Numbered from the stretch's first letter, positions 1-10,205 are shown. The stretch: 64,000 nucleotides of DNA from Cyprinodon diabolis (GCA_030533445.1 CM060073.1:39077428-39141427); one strand, 5' to 3'. Translations and numbers: made by a program. Notes: a model not told the origin generated them from the letters alone.

Positions 1-2
1 CA

Positions 3-3000
3 CAGCAGAACTATAGCCAGCAATATGCTGCTCCACCTACTGATTTTCCCAGCCATTACTCTGCGGCCTATCCAACCCCTCCAGGTGCATATCAGACAAC
101 AGCCCCACTACGTTTGACAGAAGAAGTCAACCAGCCAAACCTGATGGAGATGATTGTGGCATCATCATACGGCATCCCAAAGCCTAGATTGGTCACATTC
201 AGATCAGGCCGAGAGAGTGAATTTGCACTTCTGAAGAAAGGATTGGACAGCCTGCTAGGGCCTCATGCACACCTCACTGAGGAATATAAATATCACATCC
301 TGCTGGATCATTTAGAGCATCCATGTGCTCTACAAGTTGCTAGGCGCTATATTCATGACCGCACTCCCTACACTAGTGCAATTCGAGCCTTAGAACAGAG
401 ATATGGACAGCCTCGACAGTTAATCCAGAGTGAACTCAGTGCTATCCTTAACTGCTCTCCTGTTAAGGTTGGTGACCCTCAAGCCTTTGAAGATTTTTCC
501 CTGGCAGTGTCTAGCCTTGTAGGTCTCCTCGGTACTATGGATGATGTAGCAGCCAGTGAGCTCCATTGTGGTTCACATGTAGACAGGTTACTCACCAAAC
601 TCCCTCCTAGCTACAGAGACAGTTTCATCGAGTACTGTATCACACGTGGCATTATACGCACTGGGAGCAGCCGCACATATAACATGTATGACCTGTCTGA
701 ATGGCTCGAACGCAAGTCCCAAGTTCTTCAGTTATCCAGGCAAGCCACTCAAACACAGTCATCAGACAGACCACGCCTGGGGAGAAGTAACTCCATAGCA
801 TCTACAGGGTCCAAAGTACAGAGTAAGTCTGCATCCATATATTATGGCACAGATCCTTCTCAAATGCCGACAAAGACATATATCAAGGCAGAAGCTGTTA
901 GTTCTTCTTCCCCTTCCAAGAAGAAACAAAAGTTTAAGCCATATTGCCCATACTGTGAAGGAACAGAACACTACCTCAGTGGCTGTGTAAACTTTAAGAA
1001 GCTGGACCTCACAGCTGTCACCACATGGCTAAAGGATAAATCCAGATGCTGGCGCTGTGGCCGTAAACACACACCGGAACAGTGCACTCTGAAGAAGCTG
1101 TGCACCACCTGTGGAGAACAGCACTTATTAGTGCTTCATGACCTGGTTGAGGCTAGAAGCCGGGACCCTAACATCCTAACAGTGAGTACCAGAAGAGTAT
1201 TTCTGGATCCTGTCAGTCACTCTGGTCGTGTAATGCTCAAGGTGGTGCCCATTCAGTTACACCATCAGGAGAAATCTTTAGACACGTATGCTCTCCTTGA
1301 TGACGGCTCAGAGAAGACCATCATACTCCCAGCTGCAGTTAAGTTATTAGGCTTATGCCCAGAGGAGGAAACTCTATCTCTGCGCACCATCCGTCAAGAT
1401 GTGATCCAGATAAAGGGGGGCTACGTCTCATTCCAGGTATCCCCGAAGGCCCAACCAAAGCGACGTTATAAAATAGCACATGCCTTTACTGCTGAACAGC
1501 TCAGCCTAGCTGAACAGTCGTGTCCAGTGGAGCTCCTGAAGGAGAAGTATTACCACTTACAGCCAGTGCAGCTGGAGGGATTCAATCAGATACAGCCTCT
1601 AGTGTTAATTGGTTCAGATAATGCTCACCTTATAACTCCTGTTCGTCCAGTTAGGCGTGGCCCCGTCCATGCTCCTGTAGCTGTTTGCACCAAGCTAGGG
1701 TGGGCCATCCAAGGTCCAAGCAGTAGTATGCCTACACAGCAGGGAGACTTGCACTGCCTAAATATATCATGCCTTTCTCCTGCTGAGGCCCTGCGTCAGG
1801 ATGTTCAACGTCTGTGGCAACTGGATGCTCCCATATATAGATCTGAGAAGGAGGTCACACGCTCAAAGGAGGACAGAGAAGCTATAGCCATATTGGAGGC
1901 TAAGACAATCAGGGTTCCTGTAGATGGTGTGGAGAGATACGCCACTCCTCTCCTGAGGAAGAAAGATTTCCCTCAGATACATGTCCCTCCGGAAGTAGTT
2001 AAAGGCCTGCTAAGGTCCACAGAGCGGAAGCTGATTAAACATCCAGACCTGGCCCGCACATACAACCAGGAGATTAAGAAGTTGGTTGATTCTGGTTATG
2101 TGGTGAAGTTGACTGCAGAAGAGATTAAAAGTTCTACTGAATCTTGGTATGTACCACACCATATGGTACATCATAACAACAAGGCTAGGGTGGTCTTTAA
2201 CTGCTCTTTTGAGTTTCAGGGCACCATCCTCAACAATTACCTCCTGCCAGGCCCTCCTCTGGGGCCTACACTACTAGGTGTACTCCTCCGCTTCCGTCAG
2301 TATCCTGTGGCAGTTAGTGGAGACATAAAGGCCATGTTTCACCAGATCCGCCTGCTCCCTGAAGACTGCCCCCTGCTACGGTTCTTGTGGAGGGATGGTG
2401 AAACAGAAAGGTTGCCAGATGTATATGAGTGGAGAGTCTTGCCCTTTGGGACAACGTGTAGCCCCTGCTGTGCTACATTTGCCCTCCAGAGACACGTGAG
2501 GGAACATCAAGACACTCATAAAGACATCTATGAATCAGTCCATACAGCATTTTATGTGGACAACTGCCTGCAGTCCCTTTCTGACCCACAAGAGGCTAAG
2601 TTGCTTATCGACAGGATGAGAGAGTTACTCCTCCAAGGTGGATTTGAGATAAGACAGTGGGCCAGCAACCTCCCTGAAGTGGTTGCCCATCTGCCCACTA
2701 CAGCCAGGTCAGAAAGCTGTGAACTGTGGTTAAATTTCAGTAGCCTTGATCCCCAGGAGTCAACATTGGGTCTCAGCTGGCACTGCCCAACTGATGTCCT
2801 GGGATACAAGCATCGCCCAGTGTCCTATACAACTGTCACACTGCGCAATATTTATAAGGTGCTAGCCAGTCAGTATGACCCTCTGGGTTATATCTGTCCT
2901 TACACCACAAGAGCAAAGCTCATTGTACAGGCCCTGTGGAGTACAGAGAGAGGATGGGATGAGCCCATAGAAGGAAATCTGCTTCAGTCGTGGATTGAAT

Positions 3001-5108
3001 GGGAGGAAGAACTGTCTCATCTCAAGCATATCGCCATCCCTCGCTGTTACAGCCCTCACAGCGTCACGGGTACTACAAACGAGGTTCACATCTTCTGTGA
3101 TGCCTCCGAGAGATCCTATGGAGCCGTTGCCTATCTGAGAACCACAGATCAACAGGCACACATCTCATCCTCCTTCATCATGGCACGCTCAAGAGTTGCA
3201 CCCCGCAAGCAGGTGTCGATTCCCAGACTGGAGCTGTGTGCTGCGTTGACCGGAGCCCAACTAGCTAAAGTGCTCCAAACTGAGCTTTCATTACCACTCC
3301 ACTCCATATATCTATGGACGGATTCTACTACAGTGCTGCAGTGGATCCAGTCCAGTTCCTGCAGGTACAAAGTTTTTGTTGGGACTCGGATTTGTGAAAT
3401 ACAGGAGTTGACCTCCCCAGAGCAGTGGGGGTATGTGAACTCTGATGAAAATCCGGCTGATGACATCACAAGAGGGAAACTGCTGTCAGAGCTCACCATC
3501 TCCAGCCGCTGGTCACAAGGCCCACACTTTTTCACAAAGAGTCCTGACACCTGGCCGAAGCCCCCGACAGAGTTTTCACATTGTGGCAGTGAAGAACTCA
3601 GAAAGACTGCTTTTTGTAGCTTTACATCTATATCTCGAAATTTACCAGATCCTGCACAGAGCAAATCATTAGAGGACCTGCTTCTGGCCACTCATCAATC
3701 TCTGCATGGGGCGGCTGCCACCTCCTTCACTGCTTCAGAGCGTCTGGAGGCGGAGAACAAGCTGCTTCGCTCTGCACAGGAGGACAGCTTCCCAGAAGAG
3801 GTCAGAGCCCTCCAAGCCGGTGACTCTGTGCACCCAACCAGTCGTCTTAATGCTCTCTCCCCTGAATATGACAGCATCAGTGGACTGATCAGAGTGGGAG
3901 GCCGCCTACGCCAAGCGATGGATGTAGATTTTGACAGTATCCATCCAGTTGTATTAGCTCCTGATCATCCTCTGACTCGACTCATCATAAAGCACTACGA
4001 TGCTCAGCTATTCCACCCAGGTGCAGAGAGACTCTATGCTGAAATACGCCGCACATATTGGATCCTTAAAGGTCGACAGGCCATTAAGAAACACCAGTAC
4101 CAGTGTGTGGACTGTAGGAGATGGCGCGCCTCACCTTCCACACCAAAGATGGCTGACCTTCCCTCAGCTCGCCTGAGAATCTACAAACCCCCATTCTGGT
4201 CTACAGGAGTAGATTGTTTTGGACCCTACCTAGTTAAGATTGGACGTCGAAGAGAGAAACGCTGGGGGATCATCTACAAATGTCTGACTACTCGATGTGT
4301 TCACTTGGATCTCCTCCCTAGCCTCGACACCGACTCTTTCCTAATGTCTTTACGTAGGTTTGTTGCTCGCAGGGGGAAGCCGTACGAGCTGTGGTCTGAC
4401 AGAGGCACCAATTTCAGGGGAGGACACAAAGAACTGCAGAGCGCCTTTGAAAACATGGCCACAGTGTTGCAGCAACAGTTAGCCAAACAGACCATCAACT
4501 TCAACTTCAATCCGCCGCATGCTCCACACTTTGGGGGAGCCTGGGAAAGGGAAATCAGGTCAGTCAAATCAGCTTTACAAGTTGTCCTGAAAGACCAAGT
4601 TGTGGCTGAGGAAGTGCTTCTAACAGCTCTCATAGAGGTTGAAGGCATCCTTAACTCTAAACCTCTCGGTTATGCCTCCTCTGACGTGGCTGATCCAGAC
4701 CCCATCACACCAAATCTTCTGTTAATGGGGCGGCGTGATGCGGGACTACCGCAGGCGGTATATGGTTCTCATGATGCCCTGTCCAAGAGAAGATGGCAAC
4801 ACAGTCAGATCGTCAGTGATCATTTTTGGAAACGCTTTATCCAGAACTACCTCCCAGGACTTCAGTTACGACAGAAATGGAGGAAATCGACTGAAAATAC
4901 TGCTGTGGGACAAATCGTGATGATCGTTGATTCCAATCTTCCCAGAGGACTGTGGCCTGTTGGGATCATCACGAAGGTTTTCCCTGGGAAGGATGGCGTT
5001 GTTCGAGCTGCTGAGGTGAAGGTTAAGGACAGTATCTACATCCGCCCGGTAACCAAACTGGTAGAGCTTCCTGAGGTACCTGAAGATTTGAATCCTCCTT
5101 CAAACTAG
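3..5108 (+). CDS. BEL/Pao LTR-retrotransposon gag-pol polyprotein (5' partial)
   Basis: A single uninterrupted frame is open from the left window edge to a TAG at 5106-5108, so the true gag start lies outside. Numbering from the first in-frame TTG at 114, visible parts in order are: a gag region; three Cys/His clusters near residues 278-345 (CPYC, CWRCGRKH, CTTCGEQH); a retropepsin-like DDGS near 394; reverse transcriptase with SGDIKAMF near 733 and FYVDN near 813, the YVDN form of the YxDD box; RNase H with FCDAS, ELC and WTDS between about 993 and 1070; and an integrase with an HHCC-type zinc region near 1300 and DDE residues in GVDCFG, SDRGTN and GAWERE. The order protease-RT-RNase H-integrase, the length and YVDN fit the BEL/Pao superfamily. 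It would copy itself through reverse transcription in cytoplasmic particles. The lack of stops suggests a young copy. Family identity rests on recalled motifs, not a search. Confidence 0.95.
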   Translation, partial: QQNYSQQYAAPPTDFPSHYSAAYPTPPGAYQTTAPLRLTEEVNQPNLMEMIVASSYGIPKPRLVTFRSGRESEFALLKKGLDSLLGPHAHLTEEYKYHILLDHLEHPCALQVARRYIHDRTPYTSAIRALEQRYGQPRQLIQSELSAILNCSPVKVGDPQAFEDFSLAVSSLVGLLGTMDDVAASELHCGSHVDRLLTKLPPSYRDSFIEYCITRGIIRTGSSRTYNMYDLSEWLERKSQVLQLSRQATQTQSSDRPRLGRSNSIASTGSKVQSKSASIYYGTDPSQMPTKTYIKAEAVSSSSPSKKKQKFKPYCPYCEGTEHYLSGCVNFKKLDLTAVTTWLKDKSRCWRCGRKHTPEQCTLKKLCTTCGEQHLLVLHDLVEARSRDPNILTVSTRRVFLDPVSHSGRVMLKVVPIQLHHQEKSLDTYALLDDGSEKTIILPAAVKLLGLCPEEETLSLRTIRQDVIQIKGGYVSFQVSPKAQPKRRYKIAHAFTAEQLSLAEQSCPVELLKEKYYHLQPVQLEGFNQIQPLVLIGSDNAHLITPVRPVRRGPVHAPVAVCTKLGWAIQGPSSSMPTQQGDLHCLNISCLSPAEALRQDVQRLWQLDAPIYRSEKEVTRSKEDREAIAILEAKTIRVPVDGVERYATPLLRKKDFPQIHVPPEVVKGLLRSTERKLIKHPDLARTYNQEIKKLVDSGYVVKLTAEEIKSSTESWYVPHHMVHHNNKARVVFNCSFEFQGTILNNYLLPGPPLGPTLLGVLLRFRQYPVAVSGDIKAMFHQIRLLPEDCPLLRFLWRDGETERLPDVYEWRVLPFGTTCSPCCATFALQRHVREHQDTHKDIYESVHTAFYVDNCLQSLSDPQEAKLLIDRMRELLLQGGFEIRQWASNLPEVVAHLPTTARSESCELWLNFSSLDPQESTLGLSWHCPTDVLGYKHRPVSYTTVTLRNIYKVLASQYDPLGYICPYTTRAKLIVQALWSTERGWDEPIEGNLLQSWIEWEEELSHLKHIAIPRCYSPHSVTGTTNEVHIFCDASERSYGAVAYLRTTDQQAHISSSFIMARSRVAPRKQVSIPRLELCAALTGAQLAKVLQTELSLPLHSIYLWTDSTTVLQWIQSSSCRYKVFVGTRICEIQELTSPEQWGYVNSDENPADDITRGKLLSELTISSRWSQGPHFFTKSPDTWPKPPTEFSHCGSEELRKTAFCSFTSISRNLPDPAQSKSLEDLLLATHQSLHGAAATSFTASERLEAENKLLRSAQEDSFPEEVRALQAGDSVHPTSRLNALSPEYDSISGLIRVGGRLRQAMDVDFDSIHPVVLAPDHPLTRLIIKHYDAQLFHPGAERLYAEIRRTYWILKGRQAIKKHQYQCVDCRRWRASPSTPKMADLPSARLRIYKPPFWSTGVDCFGPYLVKIGRRREKRWGIIYKCLTTRCVHLDLLPSLDTDSFLMSLRRFVARRGKPYELWSDRGTNFRGGHKELQSAFENMATVLQQQLAKQTINFNFNPPHAPHFGGAWEREIRSVKSALQVVLKDQVVAEEVLLTALIEVEGILNSKPLGYASSDVADPDPITPNLLLMGRRDAGLPQAVYGSHDALSKRRWQHSQIVSDHFWKRFIQNYLPGLQLRQKWRKSTENTAVGQIVMIVDSNLPRGLWPVGIITKVFPGKDGVVRAAEVKVKDSIYIRPVTKLVELPEVPEDLNPPSN

Positions 5109-5150
5109 CGGACTTTGCATGAGTGTATTTGTTGCAAATACAGGGGCGGC

Positions 5151-5941
5151 TGTTAAAAGTCCGTCTGTTTCTTTAGTACCACATTACCCATGATGCATCT
5201 GTTCACTTTGTAGTTCTAATTTTACGTAGCTGAATAAGTTGTGTTTTCCATGCTTCTGGGTGGTTCGGTGGCACAAAATAGCATCCACCATTAATCCTAC
5301 TTCAATCCAGTGTGTATGAAACCTGTGTGCGTTCTTTACGATGTAAGTATACATTTTAAGTCCGATATTGTGTTTTTTCTGTCAGTTATTAACCCAGGAG
5401 GTTAAATTGTCCTTTAGTTTCTCTGGTTACTGACAATGCAAGAATATACTTATAATAACTCAAGTTCTTTGTTACACTTTGCTAGATATATTTCCATTTT
5501 ATTAGTAAATGAGGGCATCGCCGTTTATTTCATATTTTCCGACGGTTTTGTCAGTTAAATGCTTATTACGTTTGATCAATAATGCATGTGTGATGTGATG
5601 GCGACCTCCAGTGGATTTATTTGGTATTACAAGCCAATTTCATCCTTCATCTATATGCCCCTGTTTTGCCTGCATAGCTATAAATATGCATATTTATTGT
5701 TTATTCTGTTTCAGATAACCACACATCCATATACATATCCCTAAGAAAACCAAATATAAACCTCATCATCTGTACCATCATCTCCAATGTACCTGCTTCT
5801 ATTCCATTAATAAACCTTTTGAGCTGCACCGATGGAGTGGACATATTCCTTCTGACCGAGGAAGATTCAACTGATGAGATATCTGGAATTAGTGCAATCT
5901 AAACGTACACAGTCTTCTACAGAATCCATAAATCCGGAACA
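5151..5941 (+). repeat. Probable 3' LTR of the BEL/Pao element
   Basis: About 40 bases after the polyprotein stop a purine-rich run (CAGGGGCGGC) is followed by TGTTAAAAG, a plausible LTR start. The segment contains an AATAAA signal near 5810. I see no second copy because the 5' LTR lies outside the window, so the right edge is a guess: the last TG...CA-compatible end before a change of sequence character is the CA at about 5940. The left edge is better supported than the right. Confidence 0.6.
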
Positions 5942-6848
5942 TTAAAGTATGCGTGTTAAGTGGGAGTATTGGCGACTAAGCGATAGTCAGCATGCTCCGT
6001 GAACTTGTGTTGTATTAGGTATTAAGTATTAGGTATTGAGAGGCGAAGCGATAGCCAGGCTAAGGGATAGCCAGAATATTACCGATTAAGCGATAATCGG
6101 AGAATAGTACCGCTCGACCAACCGGAGGACGTCTATTCATTTCCAGTTATCTGGGTGAATCCGGGGCAGCAGGGAAAACGTATGTGCCACTGTAGGAAAC
6201 AGTGAGGAAAAATAGAAGTGCACTGTAAAATATATAATCATTTGTCTTGTGTGTCTTTGTCTATGTGAAGTGTGAAAGAGTTAACTATTAAGGGGGAGTA
6301 AGAGAGAGGGGATAGAAATAAGAAGAATTAGAATAAAGAATAAGAATAATAAATAGGAGAGTAATTTATAATTAAGAATAAGACGAGACTTAAAAGGCAT
6401 AATAATGAATTAACAGAATTAATTATTATAAAATATAGTTAAAAAAAGAATAACACAAAAATTAACAGAATTGGTAACTATAACAGAATTGGTAACTGAA
6501 AAACACATGGTTAAAAGAATAAAATAAATTAACAATGTCCCAATTTAAAACTACAAAACAGGTTATAAGTGAAAAAAAATTATGTTATACATAAAATATA
6601 GAGTAACTAAACCGAATACTCAGTAAAAGTACGAAAATAATATTATAAATTTGTTTTATTAGAGATCCTAACTCAAATTGTAGAGATCTAAAAATTAAGA
6701 AGTAGAATAATTAGACAAAAAAGAAAAAAGAAAAATAAAACATGATCTGTATTGGAGAGAGCAAAACCAGTTACATTTAAATTAATTAAGGACTATAAAG
6801 GCTGGTGAATAAGCACAAACCCTAAGGGTTGAGTGACTGCTGGTTGCC
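5942..6848 (+). other. Leader (5' untranslated) region of an endogenous retrovirus, with repeated motif
   Basis: This stretch has no long ORF and lies directly before a retroviral gag start. Its first part has four copies of a short motif of the form TAAGCGATAGYCAG at 5976-5990, 6045-6058, 6061-6074 and 6085-6100, plus a TATTAGGTATT direct repeat at 6013-6040. The rest is very A-rich. No LTR matching the downstream candidate is visible, and I could not identify a primer-binding site with confidence. The ERV therefore seems to have lost its 5' LTR, perhaps where it meets the BEL LTR. Confidence 0.45.
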
Positions 6849-7703
6849 ATGGGAGCCAATGTGAGCAAACAGACTGAGAGGCTAACGCCTGCCAAACTGT
6901 TAATAATGACACATCCATCCAATAAGCACAAAATTCAAAAATGCATGACAGAATGGCATAAGATAACATCTGGGAAAAATTGCTGGCCTAAAGAGGGCAG
7001 CTTTGATCCATCATGCTGTGATGAAGTAGAAGAAAAATTTAGGGATAAAGATAAAAAAACGAGACAGAATGCATTTGCATAAAAAACAGAAACATGCTGA
7101 ACAGAGAGACATCCTGCGATATTTTAAAGTTCAACACCATAAGAGTCCAACAGCTCCCAATTATACCGATCATAAGCCGCCACCTTATCACCCACCAACC
7201 GTAGGACAATATCCTATATGTGAGAAGCAGAGCAGCAAGGGAGAAATTACAGGACAACTTAAATTAGTGTTAGAAGAAGATGAGGAAGAAGCAGAAAAAG
7301 AAATGAGTAGCACACAGCAGGAAGAGTGTGATCAAAGCAGTGAAGATGAAGAATCTGACAGATCCTTAACGGGAGTAAGGAGAAGATCACGCTATAGCTA
7401 CACACTACCCCCAAGACGTTGCAGACGAACCCCATATCAGAGGGGCCCCACATGCCACTCAGAACCCAGGACTAAGTTGACATATATGGATGAAACCGAA
7501 TCACTGACAGAAAAAATAGACAAGGAGCTGGAGGAACTGAAGAAAGAATTTTCACTAATCAGATGAGAAAAAGAAAAAGCACAAGTGAAATATCAAAGGG
7601 ATATGAGAAAGACAATAGAAAAACAAAAGGAGAAGAAAAGACAAAATGAAGAATTAGAAAAAGTGAAGAGAATGGAAGCAGAGCAGCTTATAAGAGATGC
7701 CCA
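6849..7703 (+). pseudogene. Endogenous retrovirus gag remnant (matrix plus late-domain region)
   Basis: The ATG at 6849 opens an N-terminus with MGANVS, a myristoylation-type start, and a WPKEGSFDP block resembling the matrix domain of gamma/epsilon-type retroviral Gag. This frame stops at 7082. Homologous character continues in another frame from about 7069 and includes a PPPY late-domain motif near 7175. That frame stops at TGA 7564-7566, yet past the stop it remains open as a Lys/Glu-rich, coiled-coil-like stretch up to the foreign LTR at 7704. So gag has at least one frameshift and one in-frame stop. Capsid and nucleocapsid are absent from the window. Gag normally assembles particles at the plasma membrane; this copy cannot. 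Family assignment comes from known motif patterns. Confidence 0.8.
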
Positions 7704-8105
7704 TGTCAAGAATCACTGTTTGTGTGGAGGACCCAGACGCAGAGACCAGTAGGCAGAGGTGAATTAAAGTCTGTTTATTCAGGTCCAGAAGCAGGAATCA
7801 GAGTCCAACTGAAAATTACAAACGTACCAGAACCAAGGAGACATCAGGGATTATCCAAACCAGAAGCCAGGGAGAGACGAGGAACACAGACAGAAGTTAG
7901 ACAGGATGTTTGACGAGGATCCAGCAAACAGGAACTGAACAGGGAGGGCTTTTAAAGGGGACAGAGACCAAGAGAGAGCTGACGAGGAAATTGGCAACAG
8001 GTGCTTGGCAGGACAGAGAAACAGGAAGGGAGGACACAAGAGGGCAGCAGAGGACAACAAATGGATAATAAGGAAAACAGGAATAATCAGACCAGGACCA
8101 TGACA
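7704..8105 (-). repeat. Antisense LTR (Gypsy-like), 3' LTR of an element inserted into the ERV
   Basis: Read on the minus strand, the segment begins TGTCATGGTCC and ends GATTCTTGACA, giving the TG...CA ends and an imperfect terminal inverted repeat typical of LTRs. A polyadenylation signal (AATAAA in minus orientation) lies close to the 3' side. Immediately upstream in minus orientation (plus 8106-8118) is a polypurine tract of the form AAGTGGGGGGTAC, as expected next to a 3' LTR. It cuts off the ERV gag. No matching 5-bp target duplication is visible because the other end of the element is not clear. The Gypsy assignment is by resemblance and could be another LTR family. Confidence 0.75.
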
Positions 8106-8327
8106 GTACCCCCCACTTAAGGGCGGATCCCAGATGCCCTAAAATGTCCAGAAACTGAAAACAACTCACCCAGGGTGGGCGGAGGGGGAACCAGGCACAA
8201 AAACAGAACAGAGTCCGAAAATCAAAACAACCCTAACAGGGTGGGCGAGGGCAACAAAAAGTCTCTGGAGGCCGGCACGGGCGGAGCTGAGAGAGACGCT
8301 CTGGAGGCCGACGTCTCCAATGCAGCA
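8106..8327 (-). other. Presumed internal 3' end of the antisense LTR element
   Basis: Sequence between the antisense LTR with its polypurine tract and the 36-bp tandem array. It is rich in GGCGGA and GGGTGGGC blocks and has no protein match that I recognise. By position it is the last internal part of the inserted retroelement. Confidence 0.4.
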
Positions 8328-8603
8328 GGAACCTAGGAGGAGGACGCCGCCTCCGCTTCAGCAGGATGCACCGAGGAGGACGCCGCCTCCGCTTCAGCAG
8401 GATGCACCGAGGAGGACGCCGCCTACGCTTAAGCAGGATGCACCGAGGAGGAGGCCGCCTCCGCTTCAGCAGGATGCACCGAGGAGGACGCCACCTCCGC
8501 TTCAGCAGGATGCACCGAGGAGGACGCCGCCTCCGCCTCAGCAGGATGCACCGAGGAGGACGCCGCCTCTGCCTCAGCAGGAAGCACCGAGGAGGACGCC
8601 GCC
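8328..8603 (+). repeat. 36-bp GC-rich minisatellite, about 7.5 copies
   Basis: Tandem copies of a 36-base unit (CAGCAGGATGCACCGAGGAG followed by GACGCCGCCTCCGCTT), with few point differences. Because 36 is a multiple of 3, the array stays open in several frames and would encode a 12-residue Arg/Pro/Gln repeat in frame with the pol fragment. This join looks accidental: the array more likely belongs to the inserted antisense element than to retroviral pol. Confidence 0.9.
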
Positions 8604-8604
8604 A

Positions 8605-9315
8605 TATAAAAAGGCCTCAGTTATTACTATGGGCCACCCTGTTATTTTGTATACATCACATCAATTACATGCACTGCTCACAAGCCCGCGCTTTGTGATA
8701 ACCCAAGCTCGTCAAACAGGTTATGAAGTTCTGCTTTCAGGACCTGACTTAACTATACAACGCTGTACTACAATCAACCAAGCCACAAGAATGGTATTGC
8801 CCACAGAAGGTGAGCCCCATGATTGTCTCCAGGAGACGGACACCTTCATGAAGGTAAGGGAGGACTTGTACAATCATCCAATCCCATCTGATCTGACGCT
8901 ATTTGTAGACGGATCATACGTCCGAAGTGAGACAGGGAATAGAGCTGGATATGGAATAGTCCAACTTGACCCCGATGGGACCTTTACCAAGGTACAGACA
9001 ATGAGCCTTGATCAACCTTGCTCTACCCAGTTGGCAGAGATAAAAGCATTAACAGCAGCATGTAAATTGGCTACTGGTAAAAGAGGGACAATCTATACTG
9101 ACAGTGCATATGGATACGGGGTATGCCATATAAACGCAAGCATCTGGAAACAACGAGGGTCCGTTAGAACAGATGGTACCCCTGTGACACATGGGCAAGC
9201 TGTTGTGGAATTAATAAAAGCTATGCAACTTCCGTCTGCGTTAGCTATTGTAAAATGTGCGGCTCATCAGACAGCAAAGACACCCATTGCCACTGGACGA
9301 ACTTCTTTCTTCTGA
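8605..9315 (+). pseudogene. ERV pol remnant: RT connection and RNase H
   Basis: After the minisatellite the frame becomes similar to the RT connection region and RNase H of gamma/epsilon-type retroviruses. Three RNase H acidic positions can be read in FVDGSY, LAEIKAL and YTDSAYGYG, followed by an AAHQ segment. The frame ends at TGA 9313-9315, before the last conserved Asp of RNase H, and no integrase follows. Protease, RT fingers/palm and integrase are all missing, so the copy is dead. RNase H normally degrades the RNA strand of the RNA-DNA hybrid. The long continuous ORF that starts inside the minisatellite is chimeric and should not be read as one protein. Confidence 0.85.
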
Positions 9316-9467
9316 CCCATCAGATGCTGGTGGAGTCCTGTCCCCTTCACATCCCTCGCCTGCACCTTCCCCTTTCCTCCCCTCCCTTTCCCCTTCCTCC
9401 TCCACGGCAAGTGGGCCGTCGGGCAAATCGGTCCCGCCCACCCCATCGCCGTCTGGGCGTCTCTCGC
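9316..9467 (+). other. Pyrimidine-rich spacer before the env-like ORF
   Basis: A strongly C/T-rich tract (about 9330-9405), followed by CACGGCAAG, looks like a polypyrimidine tract and 3' splice site. That would fit splicing of a subgenomic env message. Inference only. Confidence 0.35.
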
Positions 9468-10205
9468 ATGCGTCTTCTTCCGTGTCTGACTAGTTTTCTT
9501 GTTGTGTTAACCCTTTGTGGGTTAACAAGGGGGGATCTTATTAAAGTTACTACTAACAATGCACACTCACATTTAATGTGTCAAACACAAACATGCGCCT
9601 TAGCAATGATAACACTAGCTACTAACCAAGGGGTAATCAGTAATAATGACGGGGAGAATATATCACTAATGCATGTGCAAATCAAAGGATATGATTATGT
9701 AATGTCTGAAGAAATTTTAGGGAAGTCAATGGGGAAACATTGGCTTGGAATTCCACGAAGCATGGACTGCCGTGGGGATGGGATGGTGATCATTGAGGTA
9801 AGATGCAAAACAAACATATGCCAAAACACTATAACAAAACAAGTAATGACGGTAGAAAGAGTGCATAGAGTGGTAAAACTAATGAATAGAAGACAGAAAA
9901 GAGATCTAGACAAATTAAAAACTGCACACTGGGAGACCAATATGTTCCAACAATGGATTCAGTACTCTGTCCAGACAATGTTTAAAGATAGTTATTGGCT
10001 GCGTCATACCCCTTGTTCGGGGATTGGTCTCAAAGCTTGTTGTAAGTGTAACTGGACAGTTCCCAATTGTAGAAATACAGTTAGACCAAGTCATATAGAA
10101 CATAACCATGATCTCCTCCCACCCCCACCAGGTACGTGCATTTCTTTAATAACAAAAATTGTATATACGTATATTAACATGCATAACGATGACTCATATA
10201 CTTAG
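9468..10205 (+). CDS. Env-like ORF of the ERV (signal peptide plus Cys-rich ectodomain)
   Basis: Starting at ATG 9468 gives 245 residues. The frame is open further upstream, but only this ATG places a clear signal peptide first: MRLLPC, a hydrophobic leucine/valine run, then a TRG-D cleavage-like site near residue 25. A Cys-containing ectodomain follows. A basic RRQKR run near residue 145 could be a furin-type site. Further cysteines (ACCKCNW) lie near the end. No transmembrane or typical fusion-peptide region is present, so if this is Env it is a truncated surface-subunit part. Its position after pol supports env, but I cannot align it to a named family. A strong 5' splice site (CAG|GTACGT) lies at 10131/10132 inside the frame. 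Confidence 0.5.
   Translation: MRLLPCLTSFLVVLTLCGLTRGDLIKVTTNNAHSHLMCQTQTCALAMITLATNQGVISNNDGENISLMHVQIKGYDYVMSEEILGKSMGKHWLGIPRSMDCRGDGMVIIEVRCKTNICQNTITKQVMTVERVHRVVKLMNRRQKRDLDKLKTAHWETNMFQQWIQYSVQTMFKDSYWLRHTPCSGIGLKACCKCNWTVPNCRNTVRPSHIEHNHDLLPPPPGTCISLITKIVYTYINMHNDDSYT

Noticed and set aside
3149..3691. 180-codon minus-strand ORF and other frames inside the BEL element
   Set aside because: They are shadows of the intact polyprotein on the other strand, with no recognisable domains.
5960..5990. Retroviral primer-binding site beginning TTGGCGAC
   Set aside because: Only the first few bases resemble a tRNA 3' end complement. An 18-base match to a known primer tRNA could not be made.
8320..9315. 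Single 331-aa protein with Pro/Arg repeats and RNase H
   Set aside because: Only the part after 8605 is retroviral. The repeats come from a minisatellite next to an antisense LTR, so the fusion is accidental.
9255..9467. Extension of the env-like ORF upstream of ATG 9468
   Set aside because: This part overlaps the pol frame and a pyrimidine tract, and lacks a signal peptide. The internal ATG gives one directly.
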